A stretch of DNA of 44,232 nucleotides from Branchiostoma floridae (taxonomy: Eukaryota > Chordata > Leptocardii > Amphioxiformes > Branchiostomatidae): NCBI RefSeq assembly GCF_000003815.2, contig NC_049987.1, forward strand, positions 20,059,277 to 20,103,508, read 5' to 3'. The stretch's first letter is position 1; each line of letters opens with the position of its first letter. This document shows positions 10,119-19,423 of the stretch, piece after piece. The position numbers and the translations under genes were made by a program. The notes under the pieces are model-generated. The model ran no database searches, was not told where the DNA came from, and saw only the letters and a program-made list of their open reading frames with translations.

Positions 10119-11035
10119 TCACGGGCGTTGACGGTGCGGAGGAGGTGAGATTTTTATCGTACAGAAATTGGTACAGTTTGTAAAGTTATCTTTCTGGAAT
10201 TCGGATGTATTAAAATATAACATTACATTCTAAGGCGTAGTGTCATGTGAGTAAAATGAGCACGACATTTGACGAAAGATTTTGTGGAGGGTATACAGTC
10301 AAGTTTATTGTGCAACGATTGGAACAGTTTACGTGCGGGTGGGAGGGGGGCGTGCGTCTATATATGCAGCTGCAGGAGGTCCTGCAGGACATTTTCGATC
10401 GTAAGAGTAACGTACAATTTGAAAAGATAGTGATCATGAATTCGGACACATTGAAACATATTTCCAAGGAACGGTATATAGTTTTTTTAGTAAAACCAGT
10501 GTGTGGGGATTGACGAGAATTTAGATAGTTTAATGGTGCACTGTGCTTGAGCCGATGCGAGGCATTATGCAGGGCATTTTTGATTGTAAAAATATCGTAC
10601 AAGTTGAAAAGATGGATCGGATTCTAATACATTAAAACATACATTTCCAAAGAATAGTAGAAAACAACGGATTGTAGCTAACTGTTAAACAATCAGCAAA
10701 GCAGTTGGCAAGATGTCACACCTGAACTTTTGTAGATTTTTGCTTTTTGTTGGTACTAGTAAGATGTTATGTGATCAAGACAATATTTTCTTTCTGTTTC
10801 AGTGACGCCTTAGACTGTTCTCTGCTATATATACAAGTGACACAGTAATATACAGAAACTTACAGCTAGCAAAAGTCTGTACTCAATAAGATTTTACACA
10901 GTACACATTTATACTTCTTCTGCTGAAATCTACGCATTACATTTTGCATCCAACCAAAGAGGTTTGAAAGAGAGTCCTTGATCCAACCAAATTAGACCTT
11001 GAGACCTATTAACAGATCATTGATCACTGTGCATT
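10119..11035. other. Intergenic with a diverged direct repeat; no gene supported
   Basis: About 10395-10475 (cgatcgtaagagtaacgtac...) is partly repeated at 10577-10655 (tgattgtaaaaatatcgtac...), both with ttgaaaagat and acatttccaa. An open frame of 88 codons at 10247-10513 overlaps the first copy. Its repeat partner is not open, so I do not call it a gene. Confidence 0.5.
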
Positions 11036-11332
11036 TTGCACATACCAGACTCAATCGTGCCACTGAGCACTGCATTTTGCACACACCAGACCAATTGTGC
11101 CACTGAGCACTGTGCATTTTGCACACACCAGACCTATCGTGCCATTGAGCACTGTGCATTTTGCACACACCAGACCTATCGTGCCATTGAGCACTGTGCA
11201 TTTTGCACACACCAGACCAATCGTGCCATTGAGCACTGTGCATTTTGCACACACCAGACCAATCGTGCCATTGAGCACTGTGCATTTTGCACACACCAGA
11301 CTCAATCGTGCCACTGAGCACTGTGCATTGTG
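11036..11332. repeat. 42-bp minisatellite, about 7 copies
   Basis: The unit holds CCAGACCAATCGTGCCATTG then AGCACTGTGCATTTTGCACA. Copies differ at a few sites (ctatcg, caatcg, ctcaatcg; cactg or cattg). Each unit has a small palindrome, TGTGCATTTTGCACA. Because 42 is a multiple of 3, all frames without a stop stay open on both strands, which explains the ORFs here. The array ends about 40 bp before the ATG of the protease-like ORF. Confidence 0.9.
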
Positions 11333-11370
11333 CAAATAAAGTCAAGCAAAGAACACATATATTGTGAACA

Positions 11371-12645
11371 ATGTGTGAATCTATTTTATCGGGAAAATAC
11401 CACCAAGGTGACATCATTTTCAGTGGAGATAATAGAGGCAAACAATGCACTGCAAATGCTTTAATGGCAGTTGTTAACCACAGTACTTGCAGACAAGCAA
11501 TTACCTGGACAAGTACAGACCTTGATGGTGTACTTTTTCAAGGAGATGCACTATACACCTACATAAAACCATCACTAAGATCTGGTGTGGAGTTCCTCTC
11601 CGTTGATGATATTCCAGACTATTTGCAACTTTACAACAATACTGTACGTGTATCAATAAAAGAGTCTTACACTGGAGACATATTTGCCACAGAAGCAGTC
11701 TATCCTTATTACACCTTAAAGAAAGCCCTAGAAGCAGCATTTGCTGAATCCAACACTTGTCTTTTCATAACAGCACATGGAATAACTGGTTCAACAGTAG
11801 CATTGTTGCACGCTGATAACAAGTATTTTGTTTATGACTCACATGCCAGAAGTCCCATAACAGCATTGCCAGATAGCCATGGCACTTCTACTTTAAGCAT
11901 GCACAGTTCAAACAGCAATCTAGTTTCATTCTTGCAACAACTTAACTGGAACACAACATGCAATTTTGAGGTTGTCCCAGTACAAGCAGAAAATGTTTTC
12001 TTATCAGTTGAACCTACTGGTATACACATTATCAATCTGACTAGCAATGTTTCTTCTATGATTGAGTCAGAAAACTGCTCTCAAGTTCAACACCAACACA
12101 CATACACCTTGGTTAAACCAGAGTTTGTATCTACGAAAGAGAACCTACAACAACCAAACACAGCATTTCCATTTGCACCACATTGTAACCAAAGTACTGG
12201 GAAAAACATTGTGCCATGCACCACAAGCAAACATCCAAGTGCTATGCCAGAGAACAGGAATGAAGGCCTCTTGAATCAATTAGTAATGTCACCAAATGCA
12301 GCATCAAATTTAAATGATAAAAAAGTGCAAGGTCTTGCAATCCAAAGCGCAATATGCAAGGACAAACAAGAAAAACAAACCTATCAACAGAAGACAGAGA
12401 GTCTTGCAGAACAAAGAACATCATACAAAGCAAAGAAAGCAAATGAGACCTGTGAGCAGAAGAAAGAACGACAATGCACATCCGGGACCTCTTCCCGCCT
12501 TTGGCTGTGGTCTCGCACCGGAGTTTCTTTTACGATTTTTATATCCGGCACACAGCGCACACAAGGGATACAATTCCGCCCACAAAAGTACGCCGGAAAA
12601 TCCAATTATACCAGTGAACAAAGGTTTCCAGCCAACTTCCCATAG
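11371..12645 (+). CDS. UL36-type (peptidase C76-like) cysteine protease domain ORF, probably mobile-element derived
   Basis: The ORF has 424 codons. Residues about 10-165 fit the fold of herpesvirus-type tegument deubiquitinases. GDNRGKQCTANALM carries the candidate nucleophile Cys26 with Gln25 just before it. LFITAHGITGSTVALLHAD leads into KYFVYDSHAR with the Asp156-x-His158 pair expected in this family. Enzymes of this fold cleave ubiquitin conjugates; activity here is inferred. Residues about 315-370 are a charged, Lys/Gln-rich stretch (KDKQEKQTYQQKTESLAEQ) like those preceding Rep/helicase regions of Helitron-type proteins. From about 12480 base composition jumps to GC-rich and the reading looks non-coding, so the original protein is probably truncated and fused to foreign sequence. 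The ATG follows the 42-bp array closely. It could be a host gene, but the absence of introns, flanking repeats and truncation favour a transposon fragment. Confidence 0.6.
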   Translation: MCESILSGKYHQGDIIFSGDNRGKQCTANALMAVVNHSTCRQAITWTSTDLDGVLFQGDALYTYIKPSLRSGVEFLSVDDIPDYLQLYNNTVRVSIKESYTGDIFATEAVYPYYTLKKALEAAFAESNTCLFITAHGITGSTVALLHADNKYFVYDSHARSPITALPDSHGTSTLSMHSSNSNLVSFLQQLNWNTTCNFEVVPVQAENVFLSVEPTGIHIINLTSNVSSMIESENCSQVQHQHTYTLVKPEFVSTKENLQQPNTAFPFAPHCNQSTGKNIVPCTTSKHPSAMPENRNEGLLNQLVMSPNAASNLNDKKVQGLAIQSAICKDKQEKQTYQQKTESLAEQRTSYKAKKANETCEQKKERQCTSGTSSRLWLWSRTGVSFTIFISGTQRTQGIQFRPQKYAGKSNYTSEQRFPANFP

Positions 12646-13585
12646 ATTTTAGATATAAACTTCTAGTTTAATAATGATGCACATTTTACTGGAACACAAC
12701 ATGAAATTTTGAGGTAGTCCTTCCAAATGCGCCCCGGCCAGCTTTTTTTAAAAGCTTTCTTGTTTATATTTTGCTCTCTTCAGAAGTAAGTGGTAAATTT
12801 AAGTACACAGAAAAAATTGATAGTATGATATTTTAGCTTTCTTTTGACAGTAAAATCGTGACTGTATGTACTTCTTGCCTCACATGAGGAAGGCTGTACC
12901 TAGAACAATCCAGCTGATGTTTTACGGGCAATGGGCTGAATGCACTGATTGTGAATGCCCGACTAAAAAAAACATTACGAAAAAACGACACCGCCAACAT
13001 CAACAAAACTATGTCTGATTATATGAAAATATCATCTACATCTCTCTGTCAAGTCTTATTTTCATTGACAGCACGAATCAATTGTTACAGTCAAATAAAT
13101 CTTTGGAGCGTTCTCTAGTCTGCCACCTTCACGGCCACACTCCCTTGGGAGTACAATGGTGGCAATGTTTATGTCGCTTCCTTTTGGTTGCTTTTCTACT
13201 CAACAAACATTTGAAGACCCATATTCATAGTGTTTTATGGAGCTTTATTTATGCGTATCATGGCAGTTGTATGACTGCTTGGATGAGTTTGTATAGTTAG
13301 CGACACGAGCCGCCAATACGCAGAGGCCGGTGACCGCAGTGATTCAGCACTGTCAACATTACTGTTAGAATTCTGCTCTTAAAAAAACATGAAGTAAATA
13401 TGTTAAAGTATACTTGGAGTGCACATTAAAGCTGTGTGCATGGACTTGGTTTATTTACCTTTGTAATCAGTATAGTCAGTGGCAACAAACACGGTGTACT
13501 TATGGATAATAAGATCAGCAAAAAATCCGTACCGTCTTACGACGGGGACCGTCTTAGGGCGGCCCCCGTTACCAAACAACTGACC
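12646..13585. other. Intergenic with a short echo of the protease ORF
   Basis: About 12688-12722 (actggaacacaacatgaaat, then ttttgaggtagtcc) repeats bases 11943-11980 of the ORF with few changes, a small dispersed copy. Nothing else is recognised. Confidence 0.5.
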
Positions 13586-14398
13586 GCCCTATGTTCCGAA
13601 ATCCCTATGTTCCGAAATCCCTATATTCCGAAATCCCTATATTCCGAAATCCCTATGTTCCGAAATCTCTATCGTCTATGGAAGTGTTCCAACACACTAG
13701 TGTACCGACTGGCGTTGTACAGCGACCTGGGAGTCGACCAAAGCTACATAAGTCCAGGCTGCGGACACGCGGTCAGCAAAATAGGAAGTTGCGGCCTATA
13801 TAATTTATATCACGTTACCTTCTTTAGATATTCTCCTTTTTGTGTTATTTGGGATGTCTTGAAATCTGTTAAAACTATAATAATAACAACAGAGAACTAA
13901 CGTTAGCTCCATTTTGCAGATTTTAGCCGCAAACTTTTGTTTAGGCAAACCTAAACGCGCACCATCGGCAAACATTTAAATGTATCATTTTTGTAACGCA
14001 CCTAACCTCGTACCAGTTTGATAGCATCATCATTTTATTTTAGATATGTACGCATTTCGGTCACCCATAAATCAATCAAAAACGAGACTAGGTAAATGGT
14101 TTACGTTAAACGTGGTTAGCAAATGATAAAGGAAAGAAAAGTTGAACTTTTATAAGTATTCTAGTTTATTTCTATGACTAAAAATAAACTAGAATTCGAA
14201 TTTCAGGTGTTTTCAGCTCAGGTCGGCGTTCAGGCCTGTTATCATCGGGAAACTGTCTGGCTTCTTGGGTATTGGCTATCGACTTGTAAACGCCATCCAT
14301 GTTACATGTACATGGTTATAGTTGTGTGTCACAATAGTTGTGTGTCAAAATTTCGGAACATAGAGATTTCGGAACATAGGGATTTCGGAACATAGGGC
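13586..14398. mobile_element. Foldback element with 16-bp tandem-repeat arms
   Basis: The left arm (13586-13672) has five copies of a 16-bp unit, TATGTTCCGAAATCCC and variants. The right arm (14351-14398) has three copies in reverse complement. The outer boundaries mirror each other exactly (GCCCTATGTTCC and GGAACATAGGGC). About 680 bp lie between, with no convincing ORF. I see no clear target duplication. Confidence 0.7.
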
Positions 14399-14675
14399 TT
14401 GAACCGATTTCTAGCGAGGACACGGGAAGGGGGAGCTCGTGGGGAAGGCTCGGGGAAGGATGCATGGATATGTTACCTAACACCCCGTCCCGATAAACTG
14501 GATATTCCATTTTGATGAAGTGGAGGAGATTTTCCAGGCGCTCCAACTTAAGGGGGAAACGGGGACCGACATTGCTATCTGAAGAAGTAGAGTAATTGAT
14601 GCAAAATGTGTTTTATCTGGGAACAACGGCAGAAAAAGAGAGGAATTCTAACTCCAGAAGGTCAGTCTAACCGGA
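14399..14675. other. Spacer before a candidate promoter
   Basis: There is a G-rich patch at 14420-14460, and the phrase gagaggaattctaactccag near 14637 is shared with about 9240. No gene is visible. Confidence 0.4.
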
Positions 14676-14685
14676 GCGCATGCGC
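14676..14685. promoter_or_regulatory. NRF1-type palindrome GCGCATGCGC
   Basis: This is a perfect match to the core of the NRF1 site, which in animals is typical of CpG-rich housekeeping promoters. It lies 145 bp upstream of the ATG of a candidate first exon with a strong splice donor. Confidence 0.5.
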
Positions 14686-14830
14686 AAAGCCTGAGGGTTG
14701 GGTAAAGGGTACATGGGTAACGTTACCTTTTTTTAAAAGAAAGTCCATATAGTGTATGATAACTTAAGAAATCATTCTCAATGCTATGAAAACGCTAACA
14801 TATTAAGTGTTTATCAAGCTAAACATTGGA

Positions 14831-17800
14831 ATGCCGAAGCAGGGAACAACGCGTAAGAGCGTGACCTATGACCTTTCTGTTTCGCGCCAAGGCTGCTCAG
14901 CGGTATCACAGAAAGCTGTCGCGATAGATAAAGTTCTTCAAGGATTTGTTCGGCCGAGCTTCGTTACTATGTTACGAACCAAGTCACAGTTACTATCTTA
15001 CGGTAAGTAACCTTTGCTCGCCATAACTTTTAAGCAGCATTATAGCAAGTTACAACCAGTCAACCAGAAGGGCCGGTCATACCAAGGAGCTTTTGGTCAT
15101 ACTGTTCTTTGGGCCTAACGTTATGCAACAGTGGGGGTTCAAGTAGCGCAAATATAGAATTTGGTGATGTGCATGTGGACGATGAGCGCAAATAAGGTCA
15201 TACTATGATCTTATTTGAAGTTACACTACAGTGGATGGTTTACGATTTTTCCGAGGCTAACGATATGGCGCCAGTAATGTGGCCGTTATACTTATAGAGT
15301 AGAGAACCGTTAGTAGTAGAGTAAATTTTTGAGGTTATGTGGAAGGGTTGTGAACGTAATTTAAAATAATTTGTTCCTAACACTAACTCTACATTCAATA
15401 TTTCTTTATTGAAGCAGTTCGCAAAAACTATATTTAGGCTTGTTGCAGAATGTCCTTTCTGTGGATAGTGAAGCGTGAGTGAGCGTCGTTATTTGCCTGC
15501 CCCAGCACATTCTTTCACCTGATTTGCATAGGTCGTAAACTGGCTTTGAGACTTCACAGTTGGAAATTAACACCAGGCGTGGTGACAGCATGTGGCAGGC
15601 TGACAGAACCGCATATGGACGCCCCTCGCTGCTCTGAGTGCTAAAACGCCACCAGATGCGGTAAGTGACGAATTTCAGCCACATCTTTTGAACAGAAGTT
15701 TGCAGAGCCAAAAAGAAAAATTTGAATTTGAACCCATGTATAAAACGAATAGTGGAGGATGATATTAAAATGTTGATGCAAGAAGGCCTTACTAAACAGA
15801 AGTTATAGAGATGTTTGTTGTTGTTGTTGTCCTCGTTTAACGTCTATTATTTCGCTAGACGTGGCCTCTTGGTGCTGAGTAACACATGGTTTGCATTTGA
15901 GTCAATAGTCTCTCTTGGTATTTAACTCTTGGTTCCTTAAACTTATGTTTGGGGCCAGTTTTGAATCAGTTCTATCCATTGGAATGTCAGTTGCAAGCCG
16001 TATGACATAGTGTAAGAAACAGCTGCTTGTTTGTAGACCATTTCTGAAAACAAAATGGTGTCAACAACATGTAAATTAGCATAAATCTGTCCATTAGTCA
16101 TCAGTGTCTTACTCCTCACAATAGACACAGTAATAATCTCTGCAATATTACCACTGAAATGTATTGATTTGAAATATATTCCAAAGATATAATATATTCC
16201 ATGTTCACACAATTTGGTATTTATTCTGAATCTAAATGAGTTATTTGAACATCTTATGCCATTTTCAGATCAGAAATACAGCTGGACTCTCCCATGTCTC
16301 CAAGCAGATGCTGGGATGGAAGACACAGTTATTTTCTGACTTCCTGTTCAGTCTTCAGACAGCTACCCACTGTGGTCTACAGTCTTATGTTCCTGTCCTG
16401 ATCCAATACAGGTATGTGAAAGATTCCGGTCCACAGTGATGATCGGGCGACTCCTAAAATTGCTGACGGTCACTAAGAATCTAGGCTGATCAAGACATAT
16501 TACTTTATTATTGTTACTGANNNNNNNNNNNNNNNNNNNNNNNNNNNNNNNNNNNNNNNNNNNNNNNNNNNNNNNNNNNNNNNNNNNNNNNNNNNNNNNN
16601 NNNNNNNNNNNNNNNNNNNNNNNNNNNNNNNNNNNNNNNNNNNNNNNNNNNNNNNNNNNNNNNNNNNNNNNNNNNNNNNNNNNNNNNNNNNNNNNNNNNN
16701 NNNNNNNNNNNNNNNNNNNNNNNNNNNNNNNNNNNNNNNNNNNNNNNNNNNNNNNNNNNNNNNNNNNNNNNNNNNNNNNNNNNNNNNNNNNNNNNNNNNN
16801 NNNNNNNNNNNNNNNNNNNNNNNNNNNNNNNNNNNNNNNNNNNNNNNNNNNNNNNNNNNNNNNNNNNNNNNNNNNNNNNNNNNNNNNNNNNNNNNNNNNN
16901 NNNNNNNNNNNNNNNNNNNNNNNNNNNNNNNNNNNNNNNNNNNNNNNNNNNNNNNNNNNNNNNNNNNNNNNNNNNNNNNNNNNNNNNNNNNNNNNNNNNN
17001 NNNNNNNNNNNNNCTTTATGCCCAAGACCGTGACTTTAAATTGTGCGTATATACTGTACTTGATCATGGAAGAAGCCACAGGGTCACAAGTACTGTAGTA
17101 CTGTTTGCGATTTTTATGTAGCCCAGGATGTTATGTATGAGCAAGCCCGGGAGTGAGCCAGTAAAAATTCCAACCAACATAAGTTACCCCTAATCTCCAA
17201 GCAGATCTTAATTGCTGTGGCAAATGGGAAGGAGTTTAGCCGGCAGAGGAGTTATTGGCCACAGCGAAGGCCAATAACTCCTGTGCCGGGTAAACTCCTT
17301 CCCATTTGCCACAGCAAGATCTGCTTGGAGATTAAGTTACCCCCACGGGCCAACCCCTGCTTGGATAATAGTCAGAAACCAACTTCATGTACTAGCAAAT
17401 CAGCAAGGGTGCTACAGACGTAGATCACCATATCTATCCTCAGGATATATATTGCTTTTCAGTCAGACCTGTCCGAAAATTATAGAGTTCAGTGGAACTG
17501 TACTGTAATCATTGATGTGTTACAATGTACAGAATACTGTAAATGTGTAATTTTACAATACCTTTGTGCAATGTAACTATTTCCAGTCCTGCAAAGTTTT
17601 TAAAACTTTATTTTTGTTTCACTTACATTGCAGATGGAGCTTCGGGAAAGTGACTGTCAGTTCCCCAATTAACAGAAACTGCCATGGATGATGGACAAAA
17701 ACCCTGGAATATTCTGAAGGTGAATTATCTAACAGTGCATGTTTGCCAGCAAGGTTACCAGGATGTTTTGTCTGTTGGAAACATCCCGAGTTCCACCCTA

Positions 17801-18638
17801 CATGTCACATGAATCCTGTACACACCAAGGTTTATTAAAACCGTCTGTCATTTGAATTATCTTTGCTCCAGGTCTCGGAAACATATAAAATCATACTTGA
17901 TACATGTTTCATAGAGTTTAGGCCTCATGCAGCAGTTAAGTGACAGTGAAGTGCAAATGAGAGTTGTGTCCCATGACAGTCAATCAGCACATACTTTCAT
18001 CTGATTTGCATAGGTCGTAAACAGGCATACAAAAGGAGAGGTCACAGCTAGAGACTGAAATTCCCACATGGGATTAGCATTCTCCTTGGATATTATAAGT
18101 CTGCAAAGTCTAATCCCTGCCTCTGTAATCTCTTTGTCCAAGAAAATGAACCTCATTGGTCTATCACATGGAAAAGCAGAAAATGTTGATGTAGATCTTT
18201 AGTACCAAATAATCCTACGGGGTCTTCTATAGCTAGTATGGTTATTTGTGTACGTCGATGTAAAGAAATGAGTTGATCAATTTGATGCTGTACATAAGGT
18301 GTCTTCATCTGGTAAGTTCTATTAATATGATCAAACTTTAAAAGAGGAATTTATGACGTAAATTGTGGTCTGACAAAAATAGATAAATCAGATGTCACGA
18401 AAATGATCCAATGGCCATTGGTAGGCTACCCAAATCCTAAGTTTTTTTTTTACATTTAGCATGGAGTCCAGCCTTGTTCCACTCTCCAAAGGTCAGTACT
18501 GGGGCTACTTCACCTTTGCCAGTGTTTCCAGCCCAGCAAAGTTACATTTCCTTTTTTTTCATTTACATTGCAGATGGAGCACATGCCTCTCCTGGAAAAG
18601 GGACTGCCAGCTCCATACCAATGGAAACTTTCCAATGA
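14831..18638 (+). CDS. Candidate small spliced gene of unknown function
   Basis: The first exon candidate is 14831-15002. It starts at ATG (MPKQGTTRKSVTYDLSVSRQ), gives 57 codons and ends at a consensus donor, CG|GTAAGT, in phase 1. Two downstream segments have good acceptors in the matching phase. 16269-16411 (tttcag|AT...ACAG|GTATGT) reads DQKYSWTLPCLQADAGMEDT and then a stop; it contains the MITE-terminus motif and is probably element-derived. 18574-18638 (cattgcag|AT) reads DGAHASPGKGTASSIPMETF plus one residue, then TGA. A diverged copy of the latter, with the same acceptor, is at about 17634. The NRF1-type site upstream supports a promoter. I recognise no family; the exon chain is inference, and the assembly gap at 16521-17013 may hide exons. 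Confidence 0.3.
15003..16268. other. Putative intron or intergenic
   Basis: The phrase ctgatttgcataggtcgtaaac at about 15519 recurs near 18001, marking a dispersed repeat. A small hairpin lies near 15842-15862 (gtctattatttcgctagac). No coding region is recognised. Confidence 0.4.
16521..17013. other. Assembly gap (493 N)
   Basis: This is a run of undetermined bases; any ORF crossing it is meaningless. Confidence 1.
17191..17334. mobile_element. 144-bp palindromic MITE with 9-bp target duplication
   Basis: The element is almost entirely a palindrome. Its ends are TAATCTCCAAGCAGATC and the reverse complement, with arms running through gtggcaaatgggaaggagtt to a short centre near ccacagcgaaggcc. 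AGTTACCCC flanks both ends (17182-17190 and 17335-17343). A 9-bp duplication fits Mutator-like elements, though the superfamily is inferred. A second member is at 37233-37367. Confidence 0.85.
17344..18573. other. Repeat-bearing spacer with a duplicated exon-like segment
   Basis: 17585-17720 and 18521-18680 are diverged copies. Both run from ttccag-cc-gcaaagtt through a pyrimidine tract and cattgcag to atggagc and beyond. 17995-18025 repeats a phrase seen at about 15515. No complete ORF is present. Confidence 0.5.
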
Positions 18639-18727
18639 AGCAGCTGTGGACTAATGACACAAGGCCCAGGAAAGTTCGGCAAAGGACAGTTCTTCCCATT
18701 CCCAATGCTTGTTTCAATGTTTTTTTT

Positions 18728-18858
18728 TGTGTGTGTGTGTGTGCTTGTGTCAATGCGATGTGCATGTATGACTGCGTGTGTGTGTGTGCTTGTGTCAATG
18801 CGCGTGTGCAAGTATGACTGCATGTGTGTGTGTGTGTGTGTGTGTGGGGGGGGGGGGT
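18728..18858. repeat. GT microsatellite blocks and poly-G
   Basis: Two units with (GT)n followed by cttgtgtcaatgcg lie at 18729-18815. A longer (GT)n run into 13 G follows at 18821-18857. Confidence 0.9.
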
Positions 18859-18867
18859 CATTACACT

Positions 18868-19378
18868 AGTCTTTGCACCTGTCAATAGTTGTGAATTAAA
18901 TGCACGATGTTTCATCAGTCTGAAACTGTTTGTATTGTGTATTTGTAAGTATTGCACCTGTCAATAGTTTTAAATTAAATGTACACTTTGTCCAGTCTTG
19001 AAGTGTGTGGTGGGTGTGTGTGGGTGGTCGTGTGTATGTGTGTGTATTTGTCATTATGTCAGTGTGTGTCTGTATTTTTGTCATTATATCAGTATGGAGG
19101 TATTGCACTTGTCCATAGTTGCAAGTTAGATACACAGTTTGTCCAGTCTTGAAGTGTGTGTGTGGTGTGTGTGTGTGTGTGTATTTGACATTATGTCAGT
19201 GTGTGTGTGTGTATATTTTTGTCATTATATCAGTATGGAGGTATTGTACCTGTCCATAGTTGCAAGTTAAATACACAGTTTGTCCAGTCTTGAAGTGTTT
19301 GTATTGTGTATATGCAAGTATTGCACCTGTCAATAGTTTTAAATTAAATGAAATAAACATTGTTTGTCCAGTCTTGAA
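18868..19378. repeat. Tandem repeat with tattgcacctgtcaatagtt units
   Basis: Five diverged units each hold gcacctgtc-atagtt, aaattaaatg-acac and tttgtccagtcttgaagtg, starting near 18872, 18952, 19102, 19244 and 19319. Variable GT-rich spacers account for their unequal lengths. Confidence 0.75.
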
Positions 19379-19423
19379 GTATGCTTATTGTATGTCTTTG
19401 TAACTGTCCAAATGCAAATAATG

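Noticed and set aside
10247-10513. 88-codon ORF starting MSKMSTTFDERFCGGY
   Set aside because: It overlaps a diverged direct repeat whose partner is not open; no domain is visible.
11036-11450. ORFs reading MHSAQWHDWSGVCK-type and CHTRPIVPLSTVHFA-type repeats
   Set aside because: They come from the 42-bp minisatellite, open on both strands because 42 is a multiple of 3.
16363-17098. ORFs of 195-238 codons
   Set aside because: They span the run of N and are artefacts.
18559-18957. ORFs rich in HTHT or VCVC
   Set aside because: Microsatellite translations; the same applies at 31391-31718 and 37973-38381.
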